A DNA stretch of 64,000 bases, taken from positions 1-64,000 of the forward strand of contig NZ_SLZN01000012.1 of assembly GCF_004346035.1 (NCBI RefSeq). Direction: 5' to 3'. This document shows, in pieces, positions 53,107 to 60,399 of the stretch. This stretch comes from Acidomonas methanolica (lineage in GTDB: Bacteria; Pseudomonadota; Alphaproteobacteria; Acetobacterales; Acetobacteraceae). Under the pieces are notes generated by a model that did no database searches, was not told where the DNA came from, and saw only the letters and a list, made by a program, of their open reading frames with translations. Both the position numbers and the translations under genes were made by a program. The first letter of the stretch is position 1. The number at the start of each line of letters is the position of its first letter.

Positions 53107-53490
53107 TTATCCTTCCGGCGTTCCGGCGAACACCTCGCCCGCAATCTGCAACGCGGCCAGGGCCGAGGGAACGCCGGCGATGATGCCTGTCTGCACGCAG
53201 ATATCGGCGATTTCCCGGCGCGTCAGGCCCGCGCGCAGAGCCGAGCCGACACGCAGACGCAGCACGCCCGCCGCTGTGGCGCCAAGCGCCGCGCACGCGG
53301 CGATCATCACCGCTTCACGCAGTCGCGCATCCAGCCGCGTCTGGCCGTAAACATCGGCGAATTCCCATTCCATGACGAAACGGCCCAGTTCGGGTGCCGT
53401 CGTTGCCAGTGAATCGAGGAAGGCGGAGGCCGGTACGCCGGTGATCTCCTCGAAGGCGCGCTTGCCCTCAGTGAAACGTTCGTCTGACAT
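53107..53490 (-). CDS. Carboxymuconolactone-decarboxylase-like protein
   Basis: 127 residues, all-helical. RFVMEWEFADVYGQTRLDARLREAVMIAACAALGA and AGLTRREIADICVQTGIIAGVPSALAALQIA match the CMD (gamma type) fold used in aromatic-ring catabolism. The histidine normally found after the ALG segment is replaced (LRLRV) and there is no CxxC, so AhpD-like peroxidase activity is unlikely. First gene of the efflux operon, transcribed away from tetR; two TetR-type sites lie in the shared promoter region. Confidence 0.9.
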   Translation of the reverse strand: MSDERFTEGKRAFEEITGVPASAFLDSLATTAPELGRFVMEWEFADVYGQTRLDARLREAVMIAACAALGATAAGVLRLRVGSALRAGLTRREIADICVQTGIIAGVPSALAALQIAGEVFAGTPEG

Positions 53491-53554
53491 GTGGTCTGTC
53501 TCCGATAATCGTTGAACTGGCCAAAAAGGCCGTCGTCGCGGCGCAAATCACTAA

Positions 53555-53568
53555 TGACCGGACGGTAA
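53555..53568. promoter_or_regulatory. TetR-type operator, site 1
   Basis: TGACCG-GA-CGGTAA, a near-palindrome, lies in the divergent region between the CMD-like/efflux operon and tetR. The same 6+2+6 pattern recurs at 53607-53620 and 54789-54802. It is probably the site of the TetR protein encoded at 53669. Confidence 0.65.
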
Positions 53569-53606
53569 CTAAAATGCAGATACCAGGGGTCGTTCGTCAA
53601 GCGTAT

Positions 53607-53620
53607 TTGCCGATCGGTCA
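53607..53620. promoter_or_regulatory. TetR-type operator, site 2
   Basis: Read on the minus strand this is TGACCG-AT-CGGCAA, one base away from the flanks of site 1. It lies 49 bases before the tetR start and 38 bases from site 1, so a bound dimer would block tetR transcription. Confidence 0.6.
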
Positions 53621-53668
53621 TCTGTTTCGCTAGAATGGTTCGCACAGGCGGGGGGAGGCGGCGCCAGC

Positions 53669-54436
53669 ATGGCGGATGATAACGGATCGGATGCTGGCGT
53701 CGTGCGCGCGCCGAAAGGGGTGCGATCAGCCTCGCCGCAACGGAAGCGGCGTCGCCTCGATCCGGAAGACCGTGAGCGTGAGATCGTCGATGGCGCCGTC
53801 GCGTTCTTCGCCGAGGTCGGATTCGACGGCGGGTTGCGCGATCTGGCGAAACGGTTGGGTATCACGCACCAGAATCTCTTCCGCTACTTCCCGACCAAGG
53901 AGGCCCTGATCGACCGGGTCTATGAGGAAGTCTATCTCGGACGCTGGCAGGTTGAATGGGAGGTCTTGCTCGCCGACCGCACCATCGCACTCGAGCAGCG
54001 TCTTACACAGTTCTACCGGGCCTATCTTCAGGCGATCTTCCGCTATGACTGGGTCAGGATCTTCGTGTTCGCCGGCCTGAAAGGAGTCGGTATTACCCAG
54101 CGTTATCTGGAACTGGTCCAGGCAAGGGTCGTCGAGCCATTGGCACGGGAGTTGCGGGTGACGACTGGTCTTCCCGACACCGCTGAAGTTCCTCTTCTGC
54201 CGGAGGAAACCGAAATGGCCTGGGGGCTGCACGGCGAACTGTTTTATCTGGCGGTTCGTCGTTGGGTCTACGAGATGAAAGTCCCCGACGACCTCGATAC
54301 GGTCGTCAGGGTTGCGGTGGTCAGGTTCCTTGCCGGAGCACCCAGTGCCATGCGGCTACTCCATGAAGGCACTCTCAGAGCGCCTGCACCCCGGTCTGGG
54401 CGACGCGCTCGTCCTGCTCGCCGGAACCCCCGCTGA
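53669..54436 (+). CDS. TetR/AcrR-family repressor of the efflux operon
   Basis: 255 residues. After a basic 30-residue lead, the HTH is clear: EREIVDGAVAFFAEVGFDGGLRDLAKRLGITHQNLFRYFPTKEALIDRVY. A ligand-binding helical domain follows to about 225, and a basic low-complexity tail ends the protein. The gene is divergent from the CMD-like/efflux operon and its 3' end overlaps that of the GlcG-like gene by 62 bases on the other strand. The repeated TGACCG-NN-CGG(T/C)AA sites suggest that it controls itself, the efflux operon and the GlcG-like gene. Confidence 0.93.
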   Translation: MADDNGSDAGVVRAPKGVRSASPQRKRRRLDPEDREREIVDGAVAFFAEVGFDGGLRDLAKRLGITHQNLFRYFPTKEALIDRVYEEVYLGRWQVEWEVLLADRTIALEQRLTQFYRAYLQAIFRYDWVRIFVFAGLKGVGITQRYLELVQARVVEPLARELRVTTGLPDTAEVPLLPEETEMAWGLHGELFYLAVRRWVYEMKVPDDLDTVVRVAVVRFLAGAPSAMRLLHEGTLRAPAPRSGRRARPARRNPR

Positions 54437-54773
54437 TTCCGATCGCGCCGACAATCTGTTCACCGCGCCGCAGCAGCACCCCGCCAGCAAAGATTATCAC
54501 GCGCCCGTTGTTCGAGCTGTGAATGCCGAAGAACGGGCCTCCAGGCTGACTATGCTCGGCGAGGTCGGCCGTGCTCATGTCGAACGCCCGGGCTGTGAAC
54601 GCCTTGTTGATGGCTATGTCGATCGCACCGATCCGTGCGCCATCCATCCGGGCATGCGCGACGAGATGTCCGCCTGCATCGACCACGGCGATGTTCATGG
54701 GCTGGCCGATCGTCAGGGCTTCGGTTTCGGCTGCGGCGATGACACGTCTGGCGTCTTCAAGGGAGCAGGTCAT
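54375..54773 (-). CDS. GlcG/HbpS-like heme-binding-family protein
   Basis: 132 residues from ATG 54773, which has GGAGG 6 bases upstream; the ATG at 54785 would place that site inside the gene. SLEDARRVIAAAETEA, MNIAVVDAGGHLVAHARMDGA, AINKAFTARAF, FGIHSSNNGRVIIFAGGVLLR and VGAIGISGGSGEQDE are the hallmarks of the GlcG/HbpS (DUF336) family. Such proteins accompany oxidative or aromatic metabolism; the exact role is unknown. An operator of the TetR type overlaps its promoter region. Confidence 0.92.
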   Translation of the reverse strand: MTCSLEDARRVIAAAETEALTIGQPMNIAVVDAGGHLVAHARMDGARIGAIDIAINKAFTARAFDMSTADLAEHSQPGGPFFGIHSSNNGRVIIFAGGVLLRRGEQIVGAIGISGGSGEQDERVAQTGVQAL

Positions 54774-54788
54774 GAGCACCTCCATAAG

Positions 54789-54802
54789 TGACCGACCGGT
54801 AA
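54789..54802. promoter_or_regulatory. TetR-type operator, site 3
   Basis: TGACCG-AC-CGGTAA is identical to site 1 except for the two central bases. It lies 16 bases ahead of the GlcG-like start codon, more than 1.2 kb away from the other two sites. This makes the GlcG-like gene a likely member of the same regulon. Confidence 0.65.
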
Positions 54803-54907
54803 ATAGAGAAAAGGGACGCTTCCGTCAAGCTTGGCGGAGTTCGCATGGTCGTGGATTTGGAAAGTGAAGTCGTTTGGATAGAGAATATTATGCTCGATAA
54901 CAGAACG

Positions 54908-55786
54908 TTATTCGGACAGTACCGCCAGTAATGCCTCCCGGGCGAAAGCCACGCGGGGGTGTCGCAGCGCGGTGCGCGCCCATACCAGGTGAAATGCGTT
55001 GCGCGGAACGGCTTTCGGTGCCGCGATCTCTCGTAGGGTGCCGGCCTGCCGCTGCTCCCGCGTCAGATAGTCGGGCAGGACCGACCAGCCGATGCCCGCC
55101 ATAAGCATCGCGCGCAATACGCGCATATCCGGAGCGGTCGCGACAGGGGGCCGATCGACGGCAAGGTCGTTCGCACTCAGCCAGGTGCGAAGCAGCGGGC
55201 GTTCGAGATCGTAGGCAATATGTGGCACCACGCGCAGTCCGTCCTTCAGGCCGAGATGATGGATGCGGTCGGTGATGTCCGGGATGGCCACGGCTTGCAG
55301 CGTTTCGATTCCGAGTTGCGCCCAGTTCAGGCGTGGATCCTCCGGGAGGGACGCCGTCAGTCCCAGATCGACGGTGTCCGACAACAGCCAGTCGTACAAG
55401 GCGTCGCGACCGCCGATATGCAGGCGCAGGTCCAGTCCGGCTTCGATCAGGGGTGCAAGACGCGGCGCCACATACTCGCCCAGATACTCCGCCGGCGCCG
55501 CGAGATGCAGTGTCCCGGTGAGATCGGCCGATCGGGCCTTCGCCGCCGCCAATGCTGTTTCAGCCCGGTCGAGACTGTCTCCGATTGTCATCGCCAGATC
55601 GTCCGCAGCGGCGGTGGGCCTTACACCGCGCGTATGGCGGACGAACAATGCCCGCCCCAGTTGTGCTTCCAGTGATGCGATATGTTGCGAAACGGCCGGC
55701 TGGGTCAGCGACAATGCCCGTGCGGCTTCGCTGATCGAACGACATCTGTGGACTTCGACAAAGGTGCGCAGGTGCAAAAGCGACAT
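54908..55786 (-). CDS. LysR-family regulator divergent from the DJ-1-like gene
   Basis: 292 residues. The HTH reads LLHLRTFVEVHRCRSISEAARALSLTQPAVSQHIASLEAQLGRALFVRH, and an effector-binding domain covers about 90-290. It is divergent from the DJ-1/PfpI gene with a 101-base shared region that holds a LysR-type dyad (55796-55809), so it probably controls the DJ-1, SDR and aldo/keto-reductase genes to its right and itself. The inducer is unknown. Confidence 0.93.
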   Translation of the reverse strand: MSLLHLRTFVEVHRCRSISEAARALSLTQPAVSQHIASLEAQLGRALFVRHTRGVRPTAAADDLAMTIGDSLDRAETALAAAKARSADLTGTLHLAAPAEYLGEYVAPRLAPLIEAGLDLRLHIGGRDALYDWLLSDTVDLGLTASLPEDPRLNWAQLGIETLQAVAIPDITDRIHHLGLKDGLRVVPHIAYDLERPLLRTWLSANDLAVDRPPVATAPDMRVLRAMLMAGIGWSVLPDYLTREQRQAGTLREIAAPKAVPRNAFHLVWARTALRHPRVAFAREALLAVLSE

Positions 55787-55795
55787 GGGCTACCT

Positions 55796-55809
55796 ATAAC
55801 AAAAATTAT
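55796..55809. promoter_or_regulatory. LysR-type recognition dyad
   Basis: ATAA-CAAAAA-TTAT, a perfect 4-bp-armed dyad of the T-N11-A kind, lies 10-23 bases ahead of the lysR start and about 80 bases before the divergent DJ-1-like gene. Confidence 0.5.
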
Positions 55810-55887
55810 GGCAGCCCGCCTGTCTTCTTTGATGTCGTGATGGCTGTGAGGGCTTAGGTTCCTGTTTTCAAAAGGGAGAAAACGGCC

Positions 55888-56691
55888 ATGCGCGGTCGCC
55901 GGGAACTGATGCTGGGTGCAGGTGTCGCGTGGTTCGCAGCCCACGGGTCGAGCATCGCCCAGACGCGGCGACGCGACGCGCCGGAGAAACAGGGAGGCAA
56001 AACACGGATGAACATCCTCATGATCGCGACGTCTGCGGACAAGCTGGGGCAGAGCGGCCATGCGACCGGCGTGTGGCTGGAGGAGCTGACGACGCCGTTC
56101 TATGCGTTCCGGGATGGGGGCGGCGAGGTCACGCTTGCCTCCATCGAAGGGGGCGCCATACCGATCGATACACGGAGCGTGAAAGAAGCCGGCCAGAACG
56201 AGGCATCGGTGGAACGCTATCTGTCAGACCCGGCGTTCAGGCATAGGGTCGCCGATACTCCGAAATTCACGAATATCGATCTCAGCGGCTTTGACGCGGT
56301 GTTTCTTCCTGGGGGACACGGAACGATGACGGACTATCCGGAGAATTCCGCGCTCGCGCGTCTGATCGAACAGTTCGACCGAAGTGGCCGGATCGTGTCG
56401 GCGGTCTGCCACGGCCCGGCGGGACTGCTCTCTGCCCGGAAGGCGGACGGGACGCCTTTCGTCGCCGGGCGCCGTGTCAGCGCTTTTGCCGATAGTGAGG
56501 AGCGGGCTGTCGGACTGGAGCATACGGTGCCGTTTCTGCTTGAGGACCGTTTGCGTGCATCAGGCGCTCTCTACGAACGCGGCCCTGACTTTACATCGTT
56601 CGCCATACAGGACGGCAATCTCGTGACCGGTCAGAATCCGGCCTCGGCGGCACGTGTCGCGGCTTTGGTCATACAGCGGCTCAAGGCGTGA
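55888..56691 (+). CDS. DJ-1/PfpI (Hsp31-like) family protein with Tat-like leader
   Basis: 267 residues. The N-terminus MRGRRELMLGAG followed by a hydrophobic stretch ending SSIAQ looks like a twin-arginine or Sec signal. The main domain (from 41, MNILMIATSADKLGQSG) has the class I glutamine-amidotransferase-like fold with FDAVFLPGGHGTMTDYP and nucleophile Cys in AVCHGPAGLL. Hsp31-like proteins act as glyoxalases or chaperones. The ATG at 56008 could give a cytosolic form. It precedes the SDR gene by 10 bases. Confidence 0.9.
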   Translation: MRGRRELMLGAGVAWFAAHGSSIAQTRRRDAPEKQGGKTRMNILMIATSADKLGQSGHATGVWLEELTTPFYAFRDGGGEVTLASIEGGAIPIDTRSVKEAGQNEASVERYLSDPAFRHRVADTPKFTNIDLSGFDAVFLPGGHGTMTDYPENSALARLIEQFDRSGRIVSAVCHGPAGLLSARKADGTPFVAGRRVSAFADSEERAVGLEHTVPFLLEDRLRASGALYERGPDFTSFAIQDGNLVTGQNPASAARVAALVIQRLKA

Positions 56692-56701
56692 GAGAACGAT
56701 C

Positions 56702-57757
56702 ATGACCCAACCAGTCGCCCTTGTCGCCGGGGCAAACGGCATCATCGGGAACGCCACCGCACAGGAACTTCGCCGTCAGGGATGGAAGGTCCGGACGCTG
56801 GGACGGCAGACGGTTGCGGATTTCGACTCCCTGACCGTCGATCTCACAGACGCCGCGTCCACGCGAGAGGCCTTGGCGCGGGCGAGGGACACGACGCATC
56901 TGTTCTATGCGTCTCTCTCTCCCGATCCAGACCTTGCGATTGAAGCGAACCGCAACGCCGGAATGCTACGCCATCTGCTTGATGGGCTTGGTGCTGTCAA
57001 CGCTCCCTTACAACGGGTCGTGATTTATCAGGGCTTCAAGATCTATGGCATCCATCTGGGCGCTGTGGTCCGCACGCCTGCCCGTGAGAATGATCCGCCG
57101 CATATGCCGCCGAACCTTTACATGGCGCAGGAAGAGGTTCTGCGGGCCTATGCCGGACGCGCGTCCTGGGATTACGTCGCCCTGCGCCCCGACGTCGTGG
57201 TGGGCGACGTGATCGGAAATCCGATGAACATTGCCCTTGTCGTCGGGGTTTTCGCCGAAATCTCGCGAGCGCTTGGTATTCCGCTCCGTTTCCCAGGAAC
57301 CGAGCGCGCCTATCGGCAGCTTGTTCAGTTTACGGATGCCGGTTTGCTGGCCCGTGCCAGCCATTGGGCGGCCATCACGCCGCAGGCTGGGGGAGAGACA
57401 TTCAACGTCACGAACGGTGATGTTTTTCGCTGGGAGCGGATGTGGGAAGATGTCGGATCGCATCTCGGTCTCGCGGTCGCGTCGCCGGTGCCCCTGACGC
57501 TCACGCGCCACATGGCCGACAAAGGTCCACTATGGCGGGAACTGGCTGAACGACATGGATTGGTCGAACCGGATATCGCCCGTCTTGTAGGATGGGGTTT
57601 CGGAGATTTCATCTTCCATACCGAGACCGACGTTATTTCGGACGTGAATAAAATTTATCGTTTCGGCTTTTCCGAGCGGATGGATTCCACCTCTTCCTTG
57701 ATGGGCGCGCTCGCGCGGTTGCAGGAACGAAAGGCCTTGCCGACAGTCATTTTCTGA
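56702..57757 (+). CDS. SDR-family NAD(P)-dependent reductase (PRISE/extended SDR type)
   Basis: 351 residues from ATG 56702. The Rossmann motif VALVAGANGIIGNATAQEL opens the protein. IYQGFKIYGIHLG (in place of the usual YxxxK), NDPPHMPPNLYMAQEEVL and DYVALRPDVVVGDVIGNPMNI are close to the progesterone 5-beta-reductase/iridoid-synthase-like (PRISE) group that reduces activated C=C or C=O bonds. It is in one operon with the DJ-1-like gene and fits a role in reducing reactive enones or aldehydes. Confidence 0.88.
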   Translation: MTQPVALVAGANGIIGNATAQELRRQGWKVRTLGRQTVADFDSLTVDLTDAASTREALARARDTTHLFYASLSPDPDLAIEANRNAGMLRHLLDGLGAVNAPLQRVVIYQGFKIYGIHLGAVVRTPARENDPPHMPPNLYMAQEEVLRAYAGRASWDYVALRPDVVVGDVIGNPMNIALVVGVFAEISRALGIPLRFPGTERAYRQLVQFTDAGLLARASHWAAITPQAGGETFNVTNGDVFRWERMWEDVGSHLGLAVASPVPLTLTRHMADKGPLWRELAERHGLVEPDIARLVGWGFGDFIFHTETDVISDVNKIYRFGFSERMDSTSSLMGALARLQERKALPTVIF

Positions 57758-57892
57758 ACCCGCCTTTCCGTAAGGCGATCATGATCGCCGCTGTTGCCTG
57801 GTACGGATGCCTACCCACATCTATAACGTGACATGCTGGCGAAGACATTGGTGCCCGCCGAGGCGGGCACATTCTTGAGGAAAGGTAGGACA

Positions 57893-58783
57893 ATGAGCAC
57901 TTCGAGCCATGACGCCACCAGATCCGGCAGCTTTAAAATCGGTGGCGATCTCGACGTCAACCGCCTGGGTTTCGGCGCGATGCGTATTACAGGCAAAGGC
58001 GTTTGGGGGCCACCCGCCGATCACGACGAAGCTATCCGCACGTTGAAGCGGCTTCCGGAACTCGGCGTCAACTTCATCGACACGGCCGATTCCTATGGTC
58101 CGGATGTGTCAGAATGGCTGATCCGCGAGGCGCTGCATCCTTACCCGAGGGGCCTCGTGATCGCCACGAAGGGCGGCCTGACACGTTCGGGGCCGGATAT
58201 ATGGAAGCCGGTCGGGCGACCGGAATACCTGCTTCAGCAGGTGCATAAGAGCCTACGCAATCTCGGGGTCGAACAGATCGATCTCTGGCAGTTGCACCGC
58301 ATTGATCCGAAGGTTCCGGCGGACGAGCAGTTCGACGCCATCAAATCGCTGCTCGATCAGAAACTCGTCCGCCACGCGGGGTTGAGCGAGGTATCCGTCG
58401 CGGACATCGAGGCGGCCTCGAAATTCTTCGACGTCGCGACCGTCCAGAACCGCTATAATCTGGTCGACCGTACCAGCGAGGACGTGCTCGACTATTGCAC
58501 CGCCCAGGGCATCGGCTTCATCCCCTGGTTTCCGCTCGCCGCCGGCGATCTCGCAAAACCGGGCTCGATACTCGACACCATATCGGGAAAATATAACGCC
58601 ACGCCCGGCCAGATTGCCCTGGCCTGGATCCTCAGACGCAGCCCGGTCATGCTGCCGATCCCCGGAACGTCCAAAGTCACGCATCTGGAACAGAACGTCG
58701 CCGCCGTTGACATCACCCTGTCCGACGAAGACTTCGCGGCGCTGGATGCGGAAGGCCGCAAGGCGTTTCAGTCCGCCTCCTGA
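57893..58783 (+). CDS. Aldo/keto reductase
   Basis: 296 residues from ATG 57893 (GAGGAAAGG upstream). [32 protein letters not shown] (catalytic Asp/Tyr), VIATKGGL (catalytic Lys), [10 protein letters not shown] (His) and [14 protein letters not shown] (cofactor) are all as in the AKR family. It reduces aldehydes or ketones with NADPH. It lies 135 bases after the SDR gene and may share its control. The next gene converges with it. Confidence 0.95.
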   Translation: MSTSSHDATRSGSFKIGGDLDVNRLGFGAMRITGKGVWGPPADHDEAIRTLKRLPELGVNFIDTADSYGPDVSEWLIREALHPYPRGLVIATKGGLTRSGPDIWKPVGRPEYLLQQVHKSLRNLGVEQIDLWQLHRIDPKVPADEQFDAIKSLLDQKLVRHAGLSEVSVADIEAASKFFDVATVQNRYNLVDRTSEDVLDYCTAQGIGFIPWFPLAAGDLAKPGSILDTISGKYNATPGQIALAWILRRSPVMLPIPGTSKVTHLEQNVAAVDITLSDEDFAALDAEGRKAFQSAS

Positions 58784-58806
58784 TGGCCGTGTGAAGCATC
58801 TGTCGA

Positions 58807-59400
58807 TTACAGACCCGGCATGGAGATGAAACCCGGCAGATTTCGGACGCGATCGAGCCAGCGGCCGAGAAATGGGTAGGGAGCCAAGTCAATACCACCT
58901 TCGGGCGCCAGTGTGAGATAGGGAAAGAGAGCGCAGTCAGCGATCGTAGGGCGGTTTAGCGCAAACCAGTCCTGTGTCCCGACATGCGCATTGAGCAGCG
59001 GCAGGAGTTTGTCGGTCCAGCGCATGGCGGTGTTCATATCGAGGGGGTACCCGAATTTCCGGATCAGACGGGCAGCGTTGGGGCCGTTGCGAACCTCGCT
59101 CGACGCCACTGAAAGCCACTGTGTGATGGTGGCTTGTGACAGAGCGTCTTCGGGCCACCAGGTGCGATCCCTCAGCCGACCGGCGAGGTAAACCAGAATG
59201 GCCTGGGAATCCCGAAGTGTGAGGTCGTCATCCACCAGAACCGGGACTTCCCCGAACGGGTTCAGTTTCCGGAAGTTTGGATCATGGTTCTCACCCGACG
59301 CGAGATTGACCGGAACGAGGTCCAGCTTCGTACCGGTCAGCGCAGCAAAAAGTCGGATCTTGTAGCAGTTTCCGGAGACGTCCAGATCATAGAGAAGCAT
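58807..59400 (-). CDS. Glutathione S-transferase
   Basis: 197 residues from ATG 59400. The N-terminal thioredoxin-like domain has LYDLDVSGNCYKIRLFAALTG and NPFGEVPVLVDDDLTLRDSQAILVYLAG (cis-Pro and Ser-Asp glutathione site). The helical C-terminal domain has RPTIADCALFPYLTLAPEGG. It conjugates glutathione to electrophiles. The longer upstream frame is rejected because it would run across the operator at 59480-59495. Divergent from a TetR gene, which probably represses it. Confidence 0.93.
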   Translation of the reverse strand: MLLYDLDVSGNCYKIRLFAALTGTKLDLVPVNLASGENHDPNFRKLNPFGEVPVLVDDDLTLRDSQAILVYLAGRLRDRTWWPEDALSQATITQWLSVASSEVRNGPNAARLIRKFGYPLDMNTAMRWTDKLLPLLNAHVGTQDWFALNRPTIADCALFPYLTLAPEGGIDLAPYPFLGRWLDRVRNLPGFISMPGL

Positions 59401-59479
59401 CACGGGGTGTCCTGTGACCGGAGATAAGAGGGCTGGAGGCGCACGGGGCTTGCCCGGTGGCACCATGCATCCTACTGTG

Positions 59480-59495
59480 ACGAACGACCGTTCGT
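59480..59495. promoter_or_regulatory. TetR operator between gst and tetR
   Basis: ACGAACG-AC-CGTTCGT is a perfect 7-bp dyad with a 2-base spacer, located 14 bases ahead of the tetR start and 79 bases from the gst start. It is of the common ACGAACGNNCGTTCGT kind bound by TetR proteins. Confidence 0.8.
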
Positions 59496-59509
59496 GAGTC
59501 AAAGGTGAA

Positions 59510-60064
59510 ATGAGAGAAGCCGTTCCTATCCGCCGGATCGTTGTCGAAGCCCGTGAACTGTTTCGCGAGCATGGCTACGAAGGAGCATCCATGCGTGATC
59601 TGGCCGATCGTGTGGGCCTGCGCCCGCAAAGCCTCTACACGCGCTTTCCGTCGAAGGAATCTCTGGTGCGCGAGGTGCTGGCGCTGACGCTCGACGACGT
59701 GCTGGTCGATCTCCCGGACCCCGCGACGGACTGGCGTGGAGCCTGGCAGACATTGATCGGGCGGATTGCGGAGACGTTCGAGACACGAGGACGTTGTGTG
59801 GGGCTGCATCTCGCTTATGGCGTGACAGCGCAGACACCAGACGCTCGGGATGCCGTGCGGGTGTTTTTCGCGCGATTACGCGATGCGATGGCTGGGATTC
59901 TGAAAACCGGGACGATTTTCGAACCGGCATCCGTTGCAGCGGATACCCTCGCGCAACTCGAGGGGGCAACGCTCTGGATTACGACCGAGGGCGACATGGA
60001 GCCTCTCCGGCATGCCGTGGAGCGTGCCTTGCGTGTTGGTGAGCGGGAAGGGAGAGCCGCGTGA
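59510..60064 (+). CDS. TetR/AcrR-family repressor next to gst
   Basis: 184 residues. HTH: RRIVVEARELFREHGYEGASMRDLADRVGLRPQSLYTRFPSKESLVREVLA. A small ligand domain follows. The gene is divergent from gst over a strong palindrome, so it probably represses gst and itself. Its stop overlaps the GTG of a truncated GNAT gene by 4 bases, which shows that the original operon was tetR-GNAT. Confidence 0.93.
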   Translation: MREAVPIRRIVVEARELFREHGYEGASMRDLADRVGLRPQSLYTRFPSKESLVREVLALTLDDVLVDLPDPATDWRGAWQTLIGRIAETFETRGRCVGLHLAYGVTAQTPDARDAVRVFFARLRDAMAGILKTGTIFEPASVAADTLAQLEGATLWITTEGDMEPLRHAVERALRVGEREGRAA

Positions 60065-60366
60065 TCGAAACCGAAAGATTGCGTCTCTCGCTCCATCAGA
60101 TGACGGATTTCCGCGATCTACGCGCGATGTGGAGCGATCCGGATGTCGTTCGTCACATCAGCGGCGTTCCATCATCGGAACAGATTAACAGAAAGCAGTC
60201 ATTCTCGATGTTCGACTTTATGCAGCTATCGACCAAAATGCGTCGTTTCGAGATGACCGCAAAACGACAGCTCACGCCGGAAGAGGCTCTTGCACGGCTG
60301 CGCACTCGGCGTTTCACTTCCATGGCAATCAAAGCAAGGCTTGGCAGAATCCTCGACGAACGTTAA
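60061..60366 (+). pseudogene. GNAT acetyltransferase gene cut after about 40 codons
   Basis: A GTG at 60061 opens MIETERLRLSLHQMTDFRDLRAMWSD and continues to HISGVPSSEQ, a clear N-terminus of a RimJ/RimL-like GNAT acetyltransferase. After about residue 41 (near 60183) all family similarity ends; the frame continues with unrelated, less GC-rich sequence to a stop at 60366. The acetyl-CoA-binding core is missing, so the gene is inactive. The break marks the left border of the segment bringing in the restriction-modification gene. Confidence 0.75.
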
Positions 60367-60399
60367 GCCGCGTTAGCAATAATGGGGCTCGTTCAAAGA

